A stretch of 64,000 nt of DNA from Malus domestica (taxonomy: Eukaryota; Streptophyta; Magnoliopsida; Rosales; Rosaceae): positions 12,598,501 to 12,662,500 of the forward strand of contig NC_091669.1 in assembly GCF_042453785.1 (NCBI RefSeq), read 5' to 3'. Below, in pieces: positions 31,873-42,794 of the stretch; position 1 is the stretch's first letter, and the number at the start of each line of letters is the position of its first letter. The position numbers and the translations under genes are program-made. The notes under the pieces were generated by a model, which was given only the letters and a program-made list of their open reading frames with translations, was not told the origin of the DNA and ran no database searches.

Positions 31873-33746
31873 TCACTGTTCCTGGCAGTGACTGATTGTA
31901 AATCTTCCTTCTACAGCAAGCTTAGGCAAAAATTCTCGGAGACTAACGCCGCGAGGACCCGGCGTGACATGGTTAATGTTGCCCCAACTTGGACACAACT
32001 CTTCCTGACCAGCTGCTGAGTTCTCCAGGCTCTTACTTCTCCCTATCCCGGGGCACCATTCGCCCGGAACCAACCCTCCTGAGGTCCGATTCAAGACACT
32101 CTCATCGATCTTGTTTAGCACCAGATCATCATCTGCTCGAAACGGTCTTGCAAAGGCTGCTCCACTTGCCAGCATTTGATCGTAGTGTGATATGTTTAGG
32201 ACTTGCGCTTCTCCGAGCGCGTTTGTGTCCCAAATAATGTACCTTAGGTCATTGTTCACTAAAGAGTTTCGGAACTCAGGTAAGCTGCAGATGATTGTGT
32301 GGAAGTAGGATTCAAGAGGGTAGGGCACATTGCTGAGGTACATCAGTAACTTCCTGGGAAAGTTATCCCATCCTTTGACACAGTAGTTCAGGAAATCTCG
32401 GGTTAAAATCGTCCAGGGTGAACCTATATATTTCACAAAATTATAATAAAACTTAAAATTTTGCCAACCTGCAGCTATTCTAATCGCATAACATGTTGAA
32501 CACGAGAAGTTTGTCAGTAACACTACGTGTTAGTGTGACTATCGCACTCAAAAGTTTCTCGTTGAATATAAAATCAGTTGAAATTCTTTACGAACAACTT
32601 ACCTCCAAAGATTTTGAAAGCATCTGGCATGGTTCTGTTCTCTACAATATACAAAAGAGGAGCAACATGTTGAAGGTATAAGCTAGGATCGTCAACGATT
32701 CGATCCATATGCCTGCAGAAAACCAACTTCCATTTAGAAAACTCAGGCCATGGTAAATGGTGAGTGAAAAACTCAAGGTGCCTAATTTCTTTGCTGAAAA
32801 ATATACAAGAGAAATTAAAAATGGATAAAAAGGGTATTTTTCTTACTCTTTCCAGCCAGTCTTGTTTGTAAAATGTATAAAATTGGTATTCCTTGGCAAT
32901 AAAGTGAAAGCATGGAGCAGATCTGATGAACACAAAAAGTTAAACAAATTCCTAGTCAGTAAATCAAATTAATCAATTAATCAAGATGGTTATACAAACT
33001 AAAGTCATAAAGTTGCTAAGTATACATGTATTCTATCGAAACTAAAAACGAAATCGTTATCAGAATGACCTTTAGGATATTGAAACCCGAAAAAAAAAAC
33101 AAAAATTCCTGTCATTATAGATATTTAAATAGCCAGATTTTAGTGATTTTCAGCATTAAGTGAGTTTGCCAATGATTTAAGTGCTTTTGATGTGAAATCA
33201 CTCACCATCCTGATTCATGAGTGGATAGTCAGAAGCACTTAAAGTGATGAACCAGTCCCAATCTGCACTGAGCTTTAGAAGCAATGCTGCAGCATTAAGT
33301 GTGGCAGCGAGAGCAGAAGACCCCATCTGGTTGAGAGTATAACTTTTCCCAACAACATAAACATTTCCGAAAGATCGAAAAACTCTTTCGGATTGAACAG
33401 AGAGAGCTAGCTGCCCTCTATCATAATCCGATGAACCCGAATCAAGCTGCAGCAAATAATGATTTCTTGGATGATATATTGCCTTCAAAAGCCTCAAAAT
33501 CTTCTCACTTTCTCCTTTAGTTCCACATATCCAATAAGCAAAGACTGGGGGGTTGCCATTCCCTTTTAGTGGCACTCTCATTGAGAGTTGGTTTTTGTTG
33601 CCATATCCAGAAAACACATTGTGAGATGATCTTGAAATTGCTCCCAACAAGACTAAAGTAACAGAAAGTGCTAGGATCCATAGACGATAACCAAAACACC
33701 ACGAAGAAGTGTTTGGTGTTCTCATTGGGGGAAGCTTTAGAACCAT
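31873..33746 (-). CDS. GT14 family glucuronosyltransferase-like protein (GlcAT14 type)
   Basis: Four exons on minus: 33746-33206, 32922-32847, 32712-32603 and 32423-31873. All introns are GT-AG and the frame is continuous, giving 425 residues. There is a short cytosolic tail, a signal anchor at about residues 20-38 (LWILALSVTLVLLGAIS), then a lumenal Core-2/I-branching domain (PF02485). Landmarks are PPVFAYWICG, LLQLDSGSSDYDR, DWDWFITLSASDYPL, the exon junction DLLHAFTLLPRNTNFIHFTN, SPWTILTRDFLNYCVKGWDN, ESYFHTIICSLPEF and MLASGAAFARPF. Relatives sit in the Golgi and add glucuronic acid to arabinogalactan-protein sugar chains. The exact acceptor cannot be read from sequence. Length is normal for the family. 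It is transcribed away from the gene at 36023. Confidence 0.9.
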
Positions 33747-34338
33747 TGAAATTCGCAGACCTGAGCGTAGCCAAGTTGACTAGATTACGGTTCCTCTCTA
33801 CACTGAAGTTCTAATCTTCCTCTCTGCAATTTAGATTAAATAAGACTATCGCTCGGATGAAGAAGAGAAACCATTTGAATCCGAAAACTTGGATAAAAGC
33901 TTTAGTGCTCTTGAGAAGAGCACAAATGTATCCATGAACTTGAAAGAAAAGGTTGAGTTTGGTGAAGGGTTCATGGGAATCTTGGACCAAAACAAGTGAC
34001 AAAGGCAGCTGCGGAAACAAGTGAGAGGTTGGGGAGATTGATTTTGAAGAAAACAATGAGAGATATCGTCAAAGTTGGAATACGTTCAACACAAGGAAAC
34101 GAATTGTCCATTATGGCAGGCCTTTCGAAAGGGACTTTGAGAAAAAGAGAAAGAGAGAGAGAGTTGATAGGCGACTTTTTTTATACTGGTTAAAGTGTTC
34201 TTTCATTGTAATCATTTTAATCGTAACCATTTTTATTGTGCCACTTTTGTAACACTAAACGTTTTGTCGTTGGTTGAAAGCTTTGAAATGCAAGTTTTTG
34301 AAAAACTAAACCATATCATTGGGTCTGTGAATAAAAAA

Positions 34339-34484
34339 GGGGTATGATATCCACATCCTATTTTACTTCTCACACACCTTTTAAATTTTCGGCCGTCGGA
34401 TCAGATGAATTAAAGAAGATCAATGGACAGAAATTATCAAAGGGTGTGTGAGAAGTAAAATAGGGTGTATGGATAGCACACCCC
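34339..34484. mobile_element. Mutator-type MITE, copy D
   Basis: It begins GGGGTATGATATCCACA and ends GGATAGCACACCCC, and has the family's internal GCCGTCGGATC word. The flanks ATAAAAAAG and GTAAAAAAT match only at 7 of 9 bases, so the duplication has eroded. It lies about 590 bp upstream of the glucuronosyltransferase gene. Confidence 0.75.
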
Positions 34485-34646
34485 GTAAAAAATATAGGGG
34501 ATGCTCACCTTCTTAGCTTCCTCTTCACTTGGATTTCATAAATAAATTTTGTTTGACTAATTTTTATTTTTCTAGAATGACGCTGTCATCGGCACTCTAA
34601 AATTATCGTCCCTCACGCTTTCTTGTACAAAATGCCTTTTTTTTTT

Positions 34647-34800
34647 AGGAAAACTAATGAAAATGGCTTGAAAACTTTGAGTTTTAATGATAAGGACAAA
34701 ATAAAGGGTAAAATGAATAGTACCAAGTTTGACTTTTTAGTGTAAAAATGTGGTTTTTCGTTAAAATAAACAGTATCGTGGGTTTTTCGTTAAAACTCCC
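34647..34800 (-). repeat. Dispersed short repeat, family R, copy 2
   Basis: The reverse-strand counterpart of 3556-3693 and 63718-63836, and the longest of the three. The words AGGAAAACTAATGAAAATGG, CCAAGTTTGACTTTTTAGTG and GTGGTTTTTCGTTAAAA define it. Confidence 0.75.
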
Positions 34801-35609
34801 CCTTTTTTTTTACAAATTTAAAGTATCATAGACTTTTTTAGAATGCTAATAACAAAAAACTTTGAAAAAATACGAGTTAAAAAAGTTTCATACTATAGGG
34901 CCAGTAGTTTTGGGCCAATCAAGTTTCAATGTTTGTTGTGACCCAATTCTTCATCGCCCACTAACGCTTTGCCTCTCGATAAATCCAGCTGAAAAGACGT
35001 AAATTGGATAATGCAGGCAAAAAGTGATCGACAAATCAAGACTAATGTCTATTAATGTCTTTTAATCTTCGCATCGTTTATGTATTCAGCCGTACTCTCT
35101 AGATTGCATAGGTCCCCTCCCTCTTTAGCTATAATCCTTTTTTAGTACATATATATTATTTTATAATCTTGATATTTTATCATCGTTAATAAAATTAATT
35201 AGTTTATAAAAGAATAATGTTTATTAATCAATCTACAAAGGGCATCATTTGAAATTTCGCTCAAAGCATTTGAAAACTCAAGACCTACCCTAATATTTCG
35301 TTTTGTATAACATGAGTACATTTGGGTTTTAGTAGAATACACTTTTTAGTACGTTTATGGGACATTTGAGCTACAAAGGTACTTAGTACGTTTATGGTAC
35401 ATTTGAGTTTTTTATTACTGAAAATTTTAATTGTGTAATTGTGTTGGAAGGGATTAATTTTTTTTTTGATCGCATCAAAATAAAAATAAAATCCCCTTTA
35501 ATTAAAACTTATCTATTAAATGAGTTTCTTGACCTGTTGTTTATTGTAGGAAGATATTAAATGAATTTTACAAAATTAATTTCTTAGATTATAGGCAATT
35601 AGTTGTGGT

Positions 35610-35710
35610 TGGATAAATACTGTCTAGTGTTAAGTTAGAGATTATGTTTGATTTTCACTAAAACGAATTTGAACTATATTATTGCTAGAAAACTGTTTGT
35701 TAAAAAAAAA
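35610..35710 (+). repeat. SINE family S1, fragment
   Basis: It contains GATTTTCACTAAAACGAATT then TGAACTATATTATTGCTAG and ends GTTAAAAAAAAAG, matching the 3' part of the S1 copy at 20855. It is 5'-truncated or decayed. Confidence 0.4.
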
Positions 35711-36022
35711 GAGAGGATAAAATACCTTTCACAAATGCTAAACAATTGGTACAATTCAAATCCAACACCAACACATAATCCTATTATCATTAAATTACTA
35801 ATTATATAACTTTTTATTAAGATTCTTATAAAATTATTGATGGTTGAGCTTTATTTGATTTTAGGTCACTTTCCTCCATTGCATGCCACTTCTAAAAAAG
35901 CACATAAAACACAGATTTTGGGGCACAAAACCCAATACAATCACCATCTCTAAACCCCAAAATCTCTCGTTCACTTTTCGCCTCCGTAAAATCCACCCTC
36001 TTCCGGTCTCTGTGTAATTCCC

Positions 36023-39000
36023 ATGGAAGCCCTCACAAGCTCTGCCTTCGTCCCGGAGGCGCACCCAGTTCTAAACAACCCCACTTCAATCAAAACGCCG
36101 AATAATCGAAGTGGATTTCTGAAAGTCGGTCAAAGTTGTCGTTTTTCGGGGATTCGGGTTCGAGCTCTCTCCGGGGAGGCCTCTGGCTCCGGCGAAAGTG
36201 AAGAGCTGAGGAATCTGAATAATGGGTTCGGCTTGCTTTCTGAAGACACACACTCTCTCTCTCAGGTATCTGCTTTTGCATCTTTCTCTACATATTTTGT
36301 TTTTATGTTAATTTTGCAAAGTTCCTAGCAATTGTGTGTGACTGTGTTTGTGTGTTTATTTATTAATTTAAACTTTTGATTAACTCGTATTTTGTTGTTA
36401 AGTAGTTGTGGGAAGTGGAAATTGGAGTGCTGTTCATATTGGTTTAGTTTTTGATCTGTAAGACTTGTAAACTTTTGTGATCGAAGAAAAAGCGAAGAAT
36501 TTGTTAGAATAGAATTAATTAACCTGGAATCCTCTCTGTAATTTTAGGAGTGTAATGTGTTAATTGTAGTTGTAATGTGTTAATTGTAGTTATTTTATTT
36601 TAGGATTCCGTCCAGGTTATGTCAAACCGATTGTAAATTATTAATTCAAGGTCTCATATTTCTACATGGTATTGTCCCATGTGTGAAGTCCAACGGCCAC
36701 ACGTCACTCGATTTGTGTTGTCCACGTGCTAGGCTTGAAAATTTTACCACAAGTGAGGGGCATGTTGAGAGGAAATTTCACATCGGGAAAAGTTGGGCCC
36801 TTGGATGTGCTTATAAGTGATTGGTGTACTCCCCATATTGCCAATTCACATATGTATTGGAACTCACATATTGATTTTGCTGAAAAATCAACAATCTTTA
36901 TCAAGCAAGGACTCTGTCAAGTATCATTGGTATCATAGGTAGCTAAATTTTGATTTATTCTTGATATTCCACAAAACATTGCTCAGCAATTATATCTACA
37001 AGGGCTCTTCTAGAAATACGCCCCTCGGTGTTGGAGCAGAATGTGAATGTTGTCTAATTCCTTCTAACCATAGTTGATACGGCAGATTGGTCAAAAAAAA
37101 AGCAGAGAATCTAGTAGACAGTCACAAAGCGAATTTAGCCAATTCACAATGCCTGTCCGTGAATGGGACTGAAACTCTAACTTAAAACCTTGGATTGCTT
37201 GCCTCCAAAGCCTGCTATTAGAACTGCATTTGGAAAGTAGGTGAGTTCAGGACACCATAGAGCATTGCCTCCCTTGCCAACTTGCACCCTTTGTTTTGTG
37301 GTTAAGTGATTTTCAACAGCTAACCAAGCTCTAATGTTGCTTAGGAATGGCCTCTTTAGCACAAGGTAGTTTTTGACGTGTAGTATAGCTTAAGTGTGGA
37401 ATTAGAATGCATGAAAAAACTTAAGAATGGACAATTAGGTCTCTCACATTTGTTTTGCAGTGTTAGTCGCGTCCTTTCTGCACATATCTGTTTTGTAGTT
37501 GTCTAATTTTATAATTGGTTAGCCGACATTCACCTCTCCCAGACCCTGCGTAAAGCGGGAGCCTTGTGCACTGGGTACGACCTTCTGACCATATTCTTTT
37601 TTCTGTTTTTCTTGTTCTGAAGGGTGATTTAAATCACTTTGAAGGTAGCGAGAAGAATGTGGATGAAGCATTAATGGTAGATATGTCTCTTACATCCTCT
37701 TCTGCAAGTGGAGCAGGAGGTGGAACAAGAGCTGGACTCTTTAGAACTCCAATTTCTGGCGGGGTGCAGAGTGCAACTTCAGTTCATGGTTTACCCCGTC
37801 CCGCCTTAGCTGTACGCAATCTTATGGAGCAGGTAAAAACATTTTCTCTTTTTATTTATTTATTAATTTATGTTTAACTTCTTAAGATTCACAATATCTT
37901 CACTTGGAGAAGATTTATTTTGCTAGTTGATTGTTTATTTTTAAGCTTCTAAGTATGTCTTGCTTCCTAATTCAAGGCCAGATTTGCTCATTTGTGCACC
38001 GTAATGTCTCGCATGCACCACCGGCGACAAGGATATCCATTCGGTTCTCTAGTTGATTTTGCACCTGATTCATCAGGGCGTAAGTTATTGAACTTTTACA
38101 TTTAGTTAACCAGTTCTTTGTCATTCCTCAATAAAAAAGAATTTGCATGTAAAGTTAAAGTCTAGGTGGTCTTAAAGTCCTCTTGCTATGTTCTTTTTGT
38201 TTGTACAACCTGAACAATTGTACAGAGGCCGTTTAATAGAGTCTATTGTGTCCTTATTTATGTTGGTTGACAATTTGAACCATAAACAAATTTGTTTCTT
38301 TTGGTCTGTATTTTGGACCTCTGCCGATAAAGCTATTATTTATCAATGATATGCAGATCCTATATTTTCGTTTTCGCCGTTGGCCATCCACACAAGGAAT
38401 TTGTTAGCTGATCCAAGATGCACACTTGTTGTGCAGGTTAGTGATTTGATTGCTTCTATTTGACTTTATTTAGTCTATTTTTCTCCATTTGGATTTTGTT
38501 AAAAGTTAGCTCTTGTAGATTCCTGGATGGAGCGGCTTGTCAAATGCAAGGGTAACCATTTTTGGTGATGTCTACCCACTTCCAGAGCATCAACAGGTGA
38601 TTTTCTAACTCATACCCTGGCAAGGACATATTTGGTTGCCTGGCCACAATTTTGTGTTTTTCCTCTAGCCAGTGGTTATCTGCAACAAGAAGCTCTCACC
38701 TTAGAATGTGCTGAGCTTGAAGACTACAGTGTCTGGGGCATCCCATTTGGTGCACTCTTCTTGCCAGTCATGAAAAATTTGAGTTGTCAGCATACTTTTA
38801 ACTCGCAGCTGTTGCTGCTGCATGTGTGCTTAAATATGTGTGATAGAGAGCAATGTATTACTAGACAATTAGCAGTAGGTTCATTGCATTTGGCTGTGTT
38901 TGTAGGAATGGGCTCATAAGCAATACATAGCAAAGCATCAACAGGGGCCTTCTCAACAATGGGGAAACTTCTACTACTTCAGGATGCAGAACATAAGGTT

Positions 39001-40252
39001 GTTTGTTTGTTTTGGCTTGAGTAATTAGTGTTATTTATGTTGATTCCTTGACTAGAAAGGTTCTTGTGTTTCATGCTGTTTTCTTTGCATTGTGTCTGTA
39101 ATTGGATTTTGACTGCTAGTGCTCTTGTGAACCATAAATTGTCAAAACCATTTTGAGACAGGAACCTTTTATGAACTCCTGAAAGTAAACCTGTGTCAAG
39201 GTCCTCGTAAAAGCTTTGTCCATTTACAACTGGGGAAGGCTAGTTGTATTTTTTATTAGGTGGTAAAGTTGTGACTGAACCATTAGGTAGAATCCATGGT
39301 GCTGGATGCGGCCTTTCTCTTTTGCTTGTTCTTACAGAATGGAACTTTTAGGGCACAATAGTAATGCGCATTGGAGTGGGAATTTATTCACAAGGATGAA
39401 TTAGGTGATGCGTTGACCATGTAGAAGAATAACTCTGTCCAAATATTTCCATGTTTTCTGAGACGATCATAAGTGGTACTATGCATTTCTTGGCATGCTG
39501 GAACTTATATTCTTTTTATTTCTTGCAGTGACATATATTTCATTGGTGGCTTTGGCACTGTTGCTTGGGTTGACGTCAAAGAATACGAGGCCCTGCAGCC
39601 TGATAGGATTGCAGTTAATGGAGGGGAACAGAACCTGAAGGTAAATACTCTTAATTATTTTATTAGAGAGGAAATTATATAAAGGGGCAAAGACTTGAAT
39701 TTTCAATAATCTTAATCACACACACATGCATAAGGCTGTAAGGGATATTTCTTTCGTGTTTTGAATACGCTCTCAATAGATATTGGTCGACTTTTAGCAT
39801 GCTAGTATTTATCTGCTTGTATGGGGCCTTTAAGTTGATGTCGTTTCCCCCAAGTAAATTTTGCAAATTTGCATATCACTCCTCTTTGCCAGTTAGGCCT
39901 ACTCAGTTTTAATTTTCCATTCATATAGGAACTGAATGCAATGTTTTCAAAGCCCCTAAAAGAGCTTTTATCTGCCGAGTCTGAGGTGGATGATGCTGCT
40001 CTCATATCCATAGACAGCAAAGGAACTGATATTCGGGTCCGCCAAGGTGCACAGGTAGGTTTCTAAGGTAACAACCTTCTAAATCTCTAACATTCCTCGG
40101 ATTCTTATGATTTAAAAAATCATCTTCCTCTCCATTTGCAGTTCAACATACAGAGGATATCATTTGACGAAGGCCATTCTGTCGAGACACTTGAGGAAGC
40201 GAAGGTTGCTCTCCGAAAGCTGATAAACAAAGGCCGAGTATTTAAGTTATAG
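36023..40252 (+). CDS. GLUTRBP: Glutamyl-tRNA reductase-binding protein, chloroplast
   Basis: Nine exons: 36023-36265, 37623-37832, 37977-38079, 38357-38436, 38519-38596, 38906-38997, 39529-39640, 39929-40054 and 40142-40252. All junctions are GT-AG and the frame is continuous, giving 384 residues. The N-terminus is S/T/N-rich with few acids, as in plastid transit peptides. From about residue 120 the protein has a pyridoxamine-oxidase-like split-barrel domain (GLFRTPISGGVQSATSVHGL, FAHLCTVMSRMHHRRQGYPF, HPIFSFSPLAIHTRNLL, IPGWSGLSNARVTIFGDVYP, DIYFIGGFGTVAWVDVKEYE). A DUF2470-type C-terminal domain follows (307-384). The Arabidopsis protein (also called PGR7) holds part of glutamyl-tRNA reductase at the membrane and so directs 5-aminolevulinate toward heme. 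The protein looks intact. Exon 1 is separated by a 1357-bp intron. Confidence 0.93.
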
Positions 40253-41205
40253 AAGTGATGACAGTGATTTGCTCGTGATGCATTTCCTTACAAGAGAATG
40301 GACCCGTAAAACAAGTCGCAGTTGTTTCGAACTGGGGAAAAAAAATAACCGCACCCCGTTTGTCAAGCTACATATACTGTTGTTAACCTATAGGAATTGT
40401 AATAGCTCCATTATTTAGTTTGGAGTTGCACACAAGGTGTTGCTTGCTCGTGCTTGGTGGCCCTTGTGCTACTGACACCCTTCTTCTTAGACTCACATAA
40501 CTCTGCCTCCTCTTAATTACTCTCATCTTACGTTTTTTTGCTATTTTTATTTTCAGTAATATTTTTGTGCTTCAATATAAAACTTGTCTTGATACCCTAA
40601 TTTTTATGAATCTGACGAGTAGAGTAGCGCGGCTTGTAACTCAGTAGGGTATTGAGAAGATTAGTTGTATGAGAATGTTGTGTCTGGCCTTCGGTAGGGT
40701 TACACGTGGCACTGTCATCTATTCGTGCAAGACTCATAGAAGGGGACCCTTTGGATTCTGGTTCGATACAGTCCCTTTTTGTTGAACTCGAATGCAGAGG
40801 GAAGATAATTTTTTTGTACCAAAGATGTCACATTGACGGTATTTTACGTCGACGACGCATTGTTACGAGACGGTTATTATTTCGTATAAATACAACAATT
40901 CGTTAGACCCACATATGGGAGGAAGACGTTAGACTTTTCTCATCCCATCTTGTCAATAATGTGGATAATCTCTCTTTGAAATGGATAATGTGCCGTGGGT
41001 TTACCAACTTCATCTTGTTGGAGCCTTCATTAGTCTATTCGATGCCTCTTGAGAGAATCCAAATTTCAGATCCAACGGCCCACATCTTGCCACATGTTTG
41101 TCAGGGGATTGGATTTCTCCACGTCATTGCATAATCTCAACGTCGGGACAAACATTCTCAGGTAGCATCAAAATTCCATGAGCTCGCGGCTTGTGCCTGG
41201 CAGAC
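40253..41205. other. Downstream region without a recognised gene
   Basis: The first 350 bases are probably the 3' untranslated region of the preceding gene. The rest contains no family-like frame. Confidence 0.5.
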
Positions 41206-41582
41206 TCAGGGCTGTTTTGGTATTGCTGTGCTTTGAAAAAAAAGCTGCTGTGAGAATAAGCGGCTGTGCTGTGAGAATAAGCAGCTGTGAAATAAAGCAG
41301 CAGAGTGTTTGGTAAACTTTTTTGTAAAAGTGCTTTTGGAAAAAAAAGCAGTCTGATAGTGTGTCTTTTCATTAAAGGAGCACTGTAGCTCCGTGTGCTT
41401 TGAAAAAAAACCAGTTTTCCAAAGCTGCAAATAGCAGCTTCAGCTTTTTCCTTTGATTTCAGCTTATTCTCACAGCAGCTTCCAAAATAAGCCCTTTTTT
41501 TTCAGTTTACCAAACACCTAAAACCCTTACAGCTTTTTTTCATGAGTATTTTTTTTTTAAGCACCTTACTCCCAAACTAGGT
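41206..41582. mobile_element. Foldback MITE rich in AGCTG/CAGCT words
   Basis: The left half has GCTGTTTTGGTATTGCTGTG and repeated AATAAGC(A/G)GCTGTG. The right half has the complementary CAGCTTATTCTCACAGCAGC and CCAAACACC/CCCAAACTAGG words. The halves would pair over much of their length. The element class and exact ends are uncertain; hAT-type is my guess. It lies about 1.2 kb upstream of the F-box gene. Confidence 0.55.
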
Positions 41583-42794
41583 CTCAATTTATAGCTCCGC
41601 CGACTTTCAATGGTCCTCTCTTGCATTGCATCCTTGATTTGTCTACAAAAAGAACAGACAGTCCCACATTCTATGTCACACCGCTGGATGTCAGAAAACT
41701 AAATAAGGATAAGATTGCCAAATTAGGATACCTGTTGCACCAGGTGGGCCCTAGCGTGAGATCGATTGGAATTAAAATACATAATTTTTATGTTTTTGTG
41801 AGAGCTGTTTTACAAAAGATGTGGTGTCTAATACGGGTGCACCTACACACGTTTTAATCTTGTGTACGAGAGCATATCCTCCACATGCATGAAACTTTGG
41901 AATTTGCCAATTTTACCGTTGTAAATAGATATAAACATTAACAGTAATGAAGCAAATCAAGAAAGAATTAATAAACAAACACTTTTTCTGTTTTTTCGTT
42001 TCTTTATTAAATCTCATGACAAGAAATAAAAAGGCGTGTGTGAAAACCTAAAAACGATGTATGAAAATCAACTCCCTTCATATATTTAGACATGTGAAAA
42101 CATATAACACTCTGATTCAAACGCATCACTTCTTCTAATGTTGAAAAGAAAAATACTACTCAACTGATAACTAGTCGGTTACTCATATTGGCATAACACA
42201 GATAGGTGTACTGCATCATGATATTTTTAATTAGTTCGTGCTTACATTGTTTATATTGGAGAGCGCGGAATCGATTACATGACTTTAAGTGCAAGAATAA
42301 ATGTTCTTTTTAACTACTTTTAACTTCAAGTTTCTTGCTGTAGGTGCTTACATTTTGAGTTTCAATCCCTTGGCTCACCATCTGCAGAAAGAAGGGGCTT
42401 GGATTTTTGTCCCATTAACCCATAACTTCAATTTCTGGTTAAACTCAAAGTTAACTCACAATAACAACTCTAGATAAAAGATGAACTATGCTTTGTTGGA
42501 GTGAAATTTGAAATTGAAAAGCTCATAATTTTCATAAAACAAGACAAAAAACAAGAGGGGCACTACAATCCAATCCTCCTCTCTCTTTTCCCAAACAAAG
42601 TTTTACCGTCTTCTGAAACCAACAATGAAAAGGAGAAGAAAAGAAAGAAAACAGAAAACGTTTACCTTTCCTTTTGCCAATTGCCATGAACAATAATCTG
42701 AGCAAATCATAAAACCCCATTTTTGTATCCCTCTATAATTCCCACTTCCCCAACAATCACAGCCATAAAACCCCAAAAACCCAAGCTTTCATCA
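41583..42794. other. Upstream region of the F-box/kelch gene
   Basis: AT-rich with no clear repeat or gene. The 300 bases before the ATG at 42795 are C-rich in places (CCCCAACAATCACAGCC) and probably form the promoter and leader. Confidence 0.4.

Larger units (their letters stand above)
33747..36022. other. Divergent intergenic region
   Basis: About 2.3 kb between two divergently transcribed genes. It holds MITE copy D (34339-34484), a reverse copy of dispersed repeat R (34647-34800) and an S1 SINE fragment (35610-35710). The words TAGTACGTTTATGG(G/T)ACATTTGAG occur twice at 35350-35410. No gene is recognised. Confidence 0.7.

Noticed and set aside
32574-32933. A 119-codon minus frame inside the glucuronosyltransferase gene
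   Set aside because: It runs through an intron in the wrong frame. Splicing at 32847 and 32712 gives the conserved DLLHAF...GWKEHMDRIV sequence, so the gene is not frameshifted as this frame first suggests.
33517-33774. Possible upstream overlapping frame before the glucuronosyltransferase start
   Set aside because: It would need a TTG start; no ATG opens it, so it is not a credible regulatory upstream frame.
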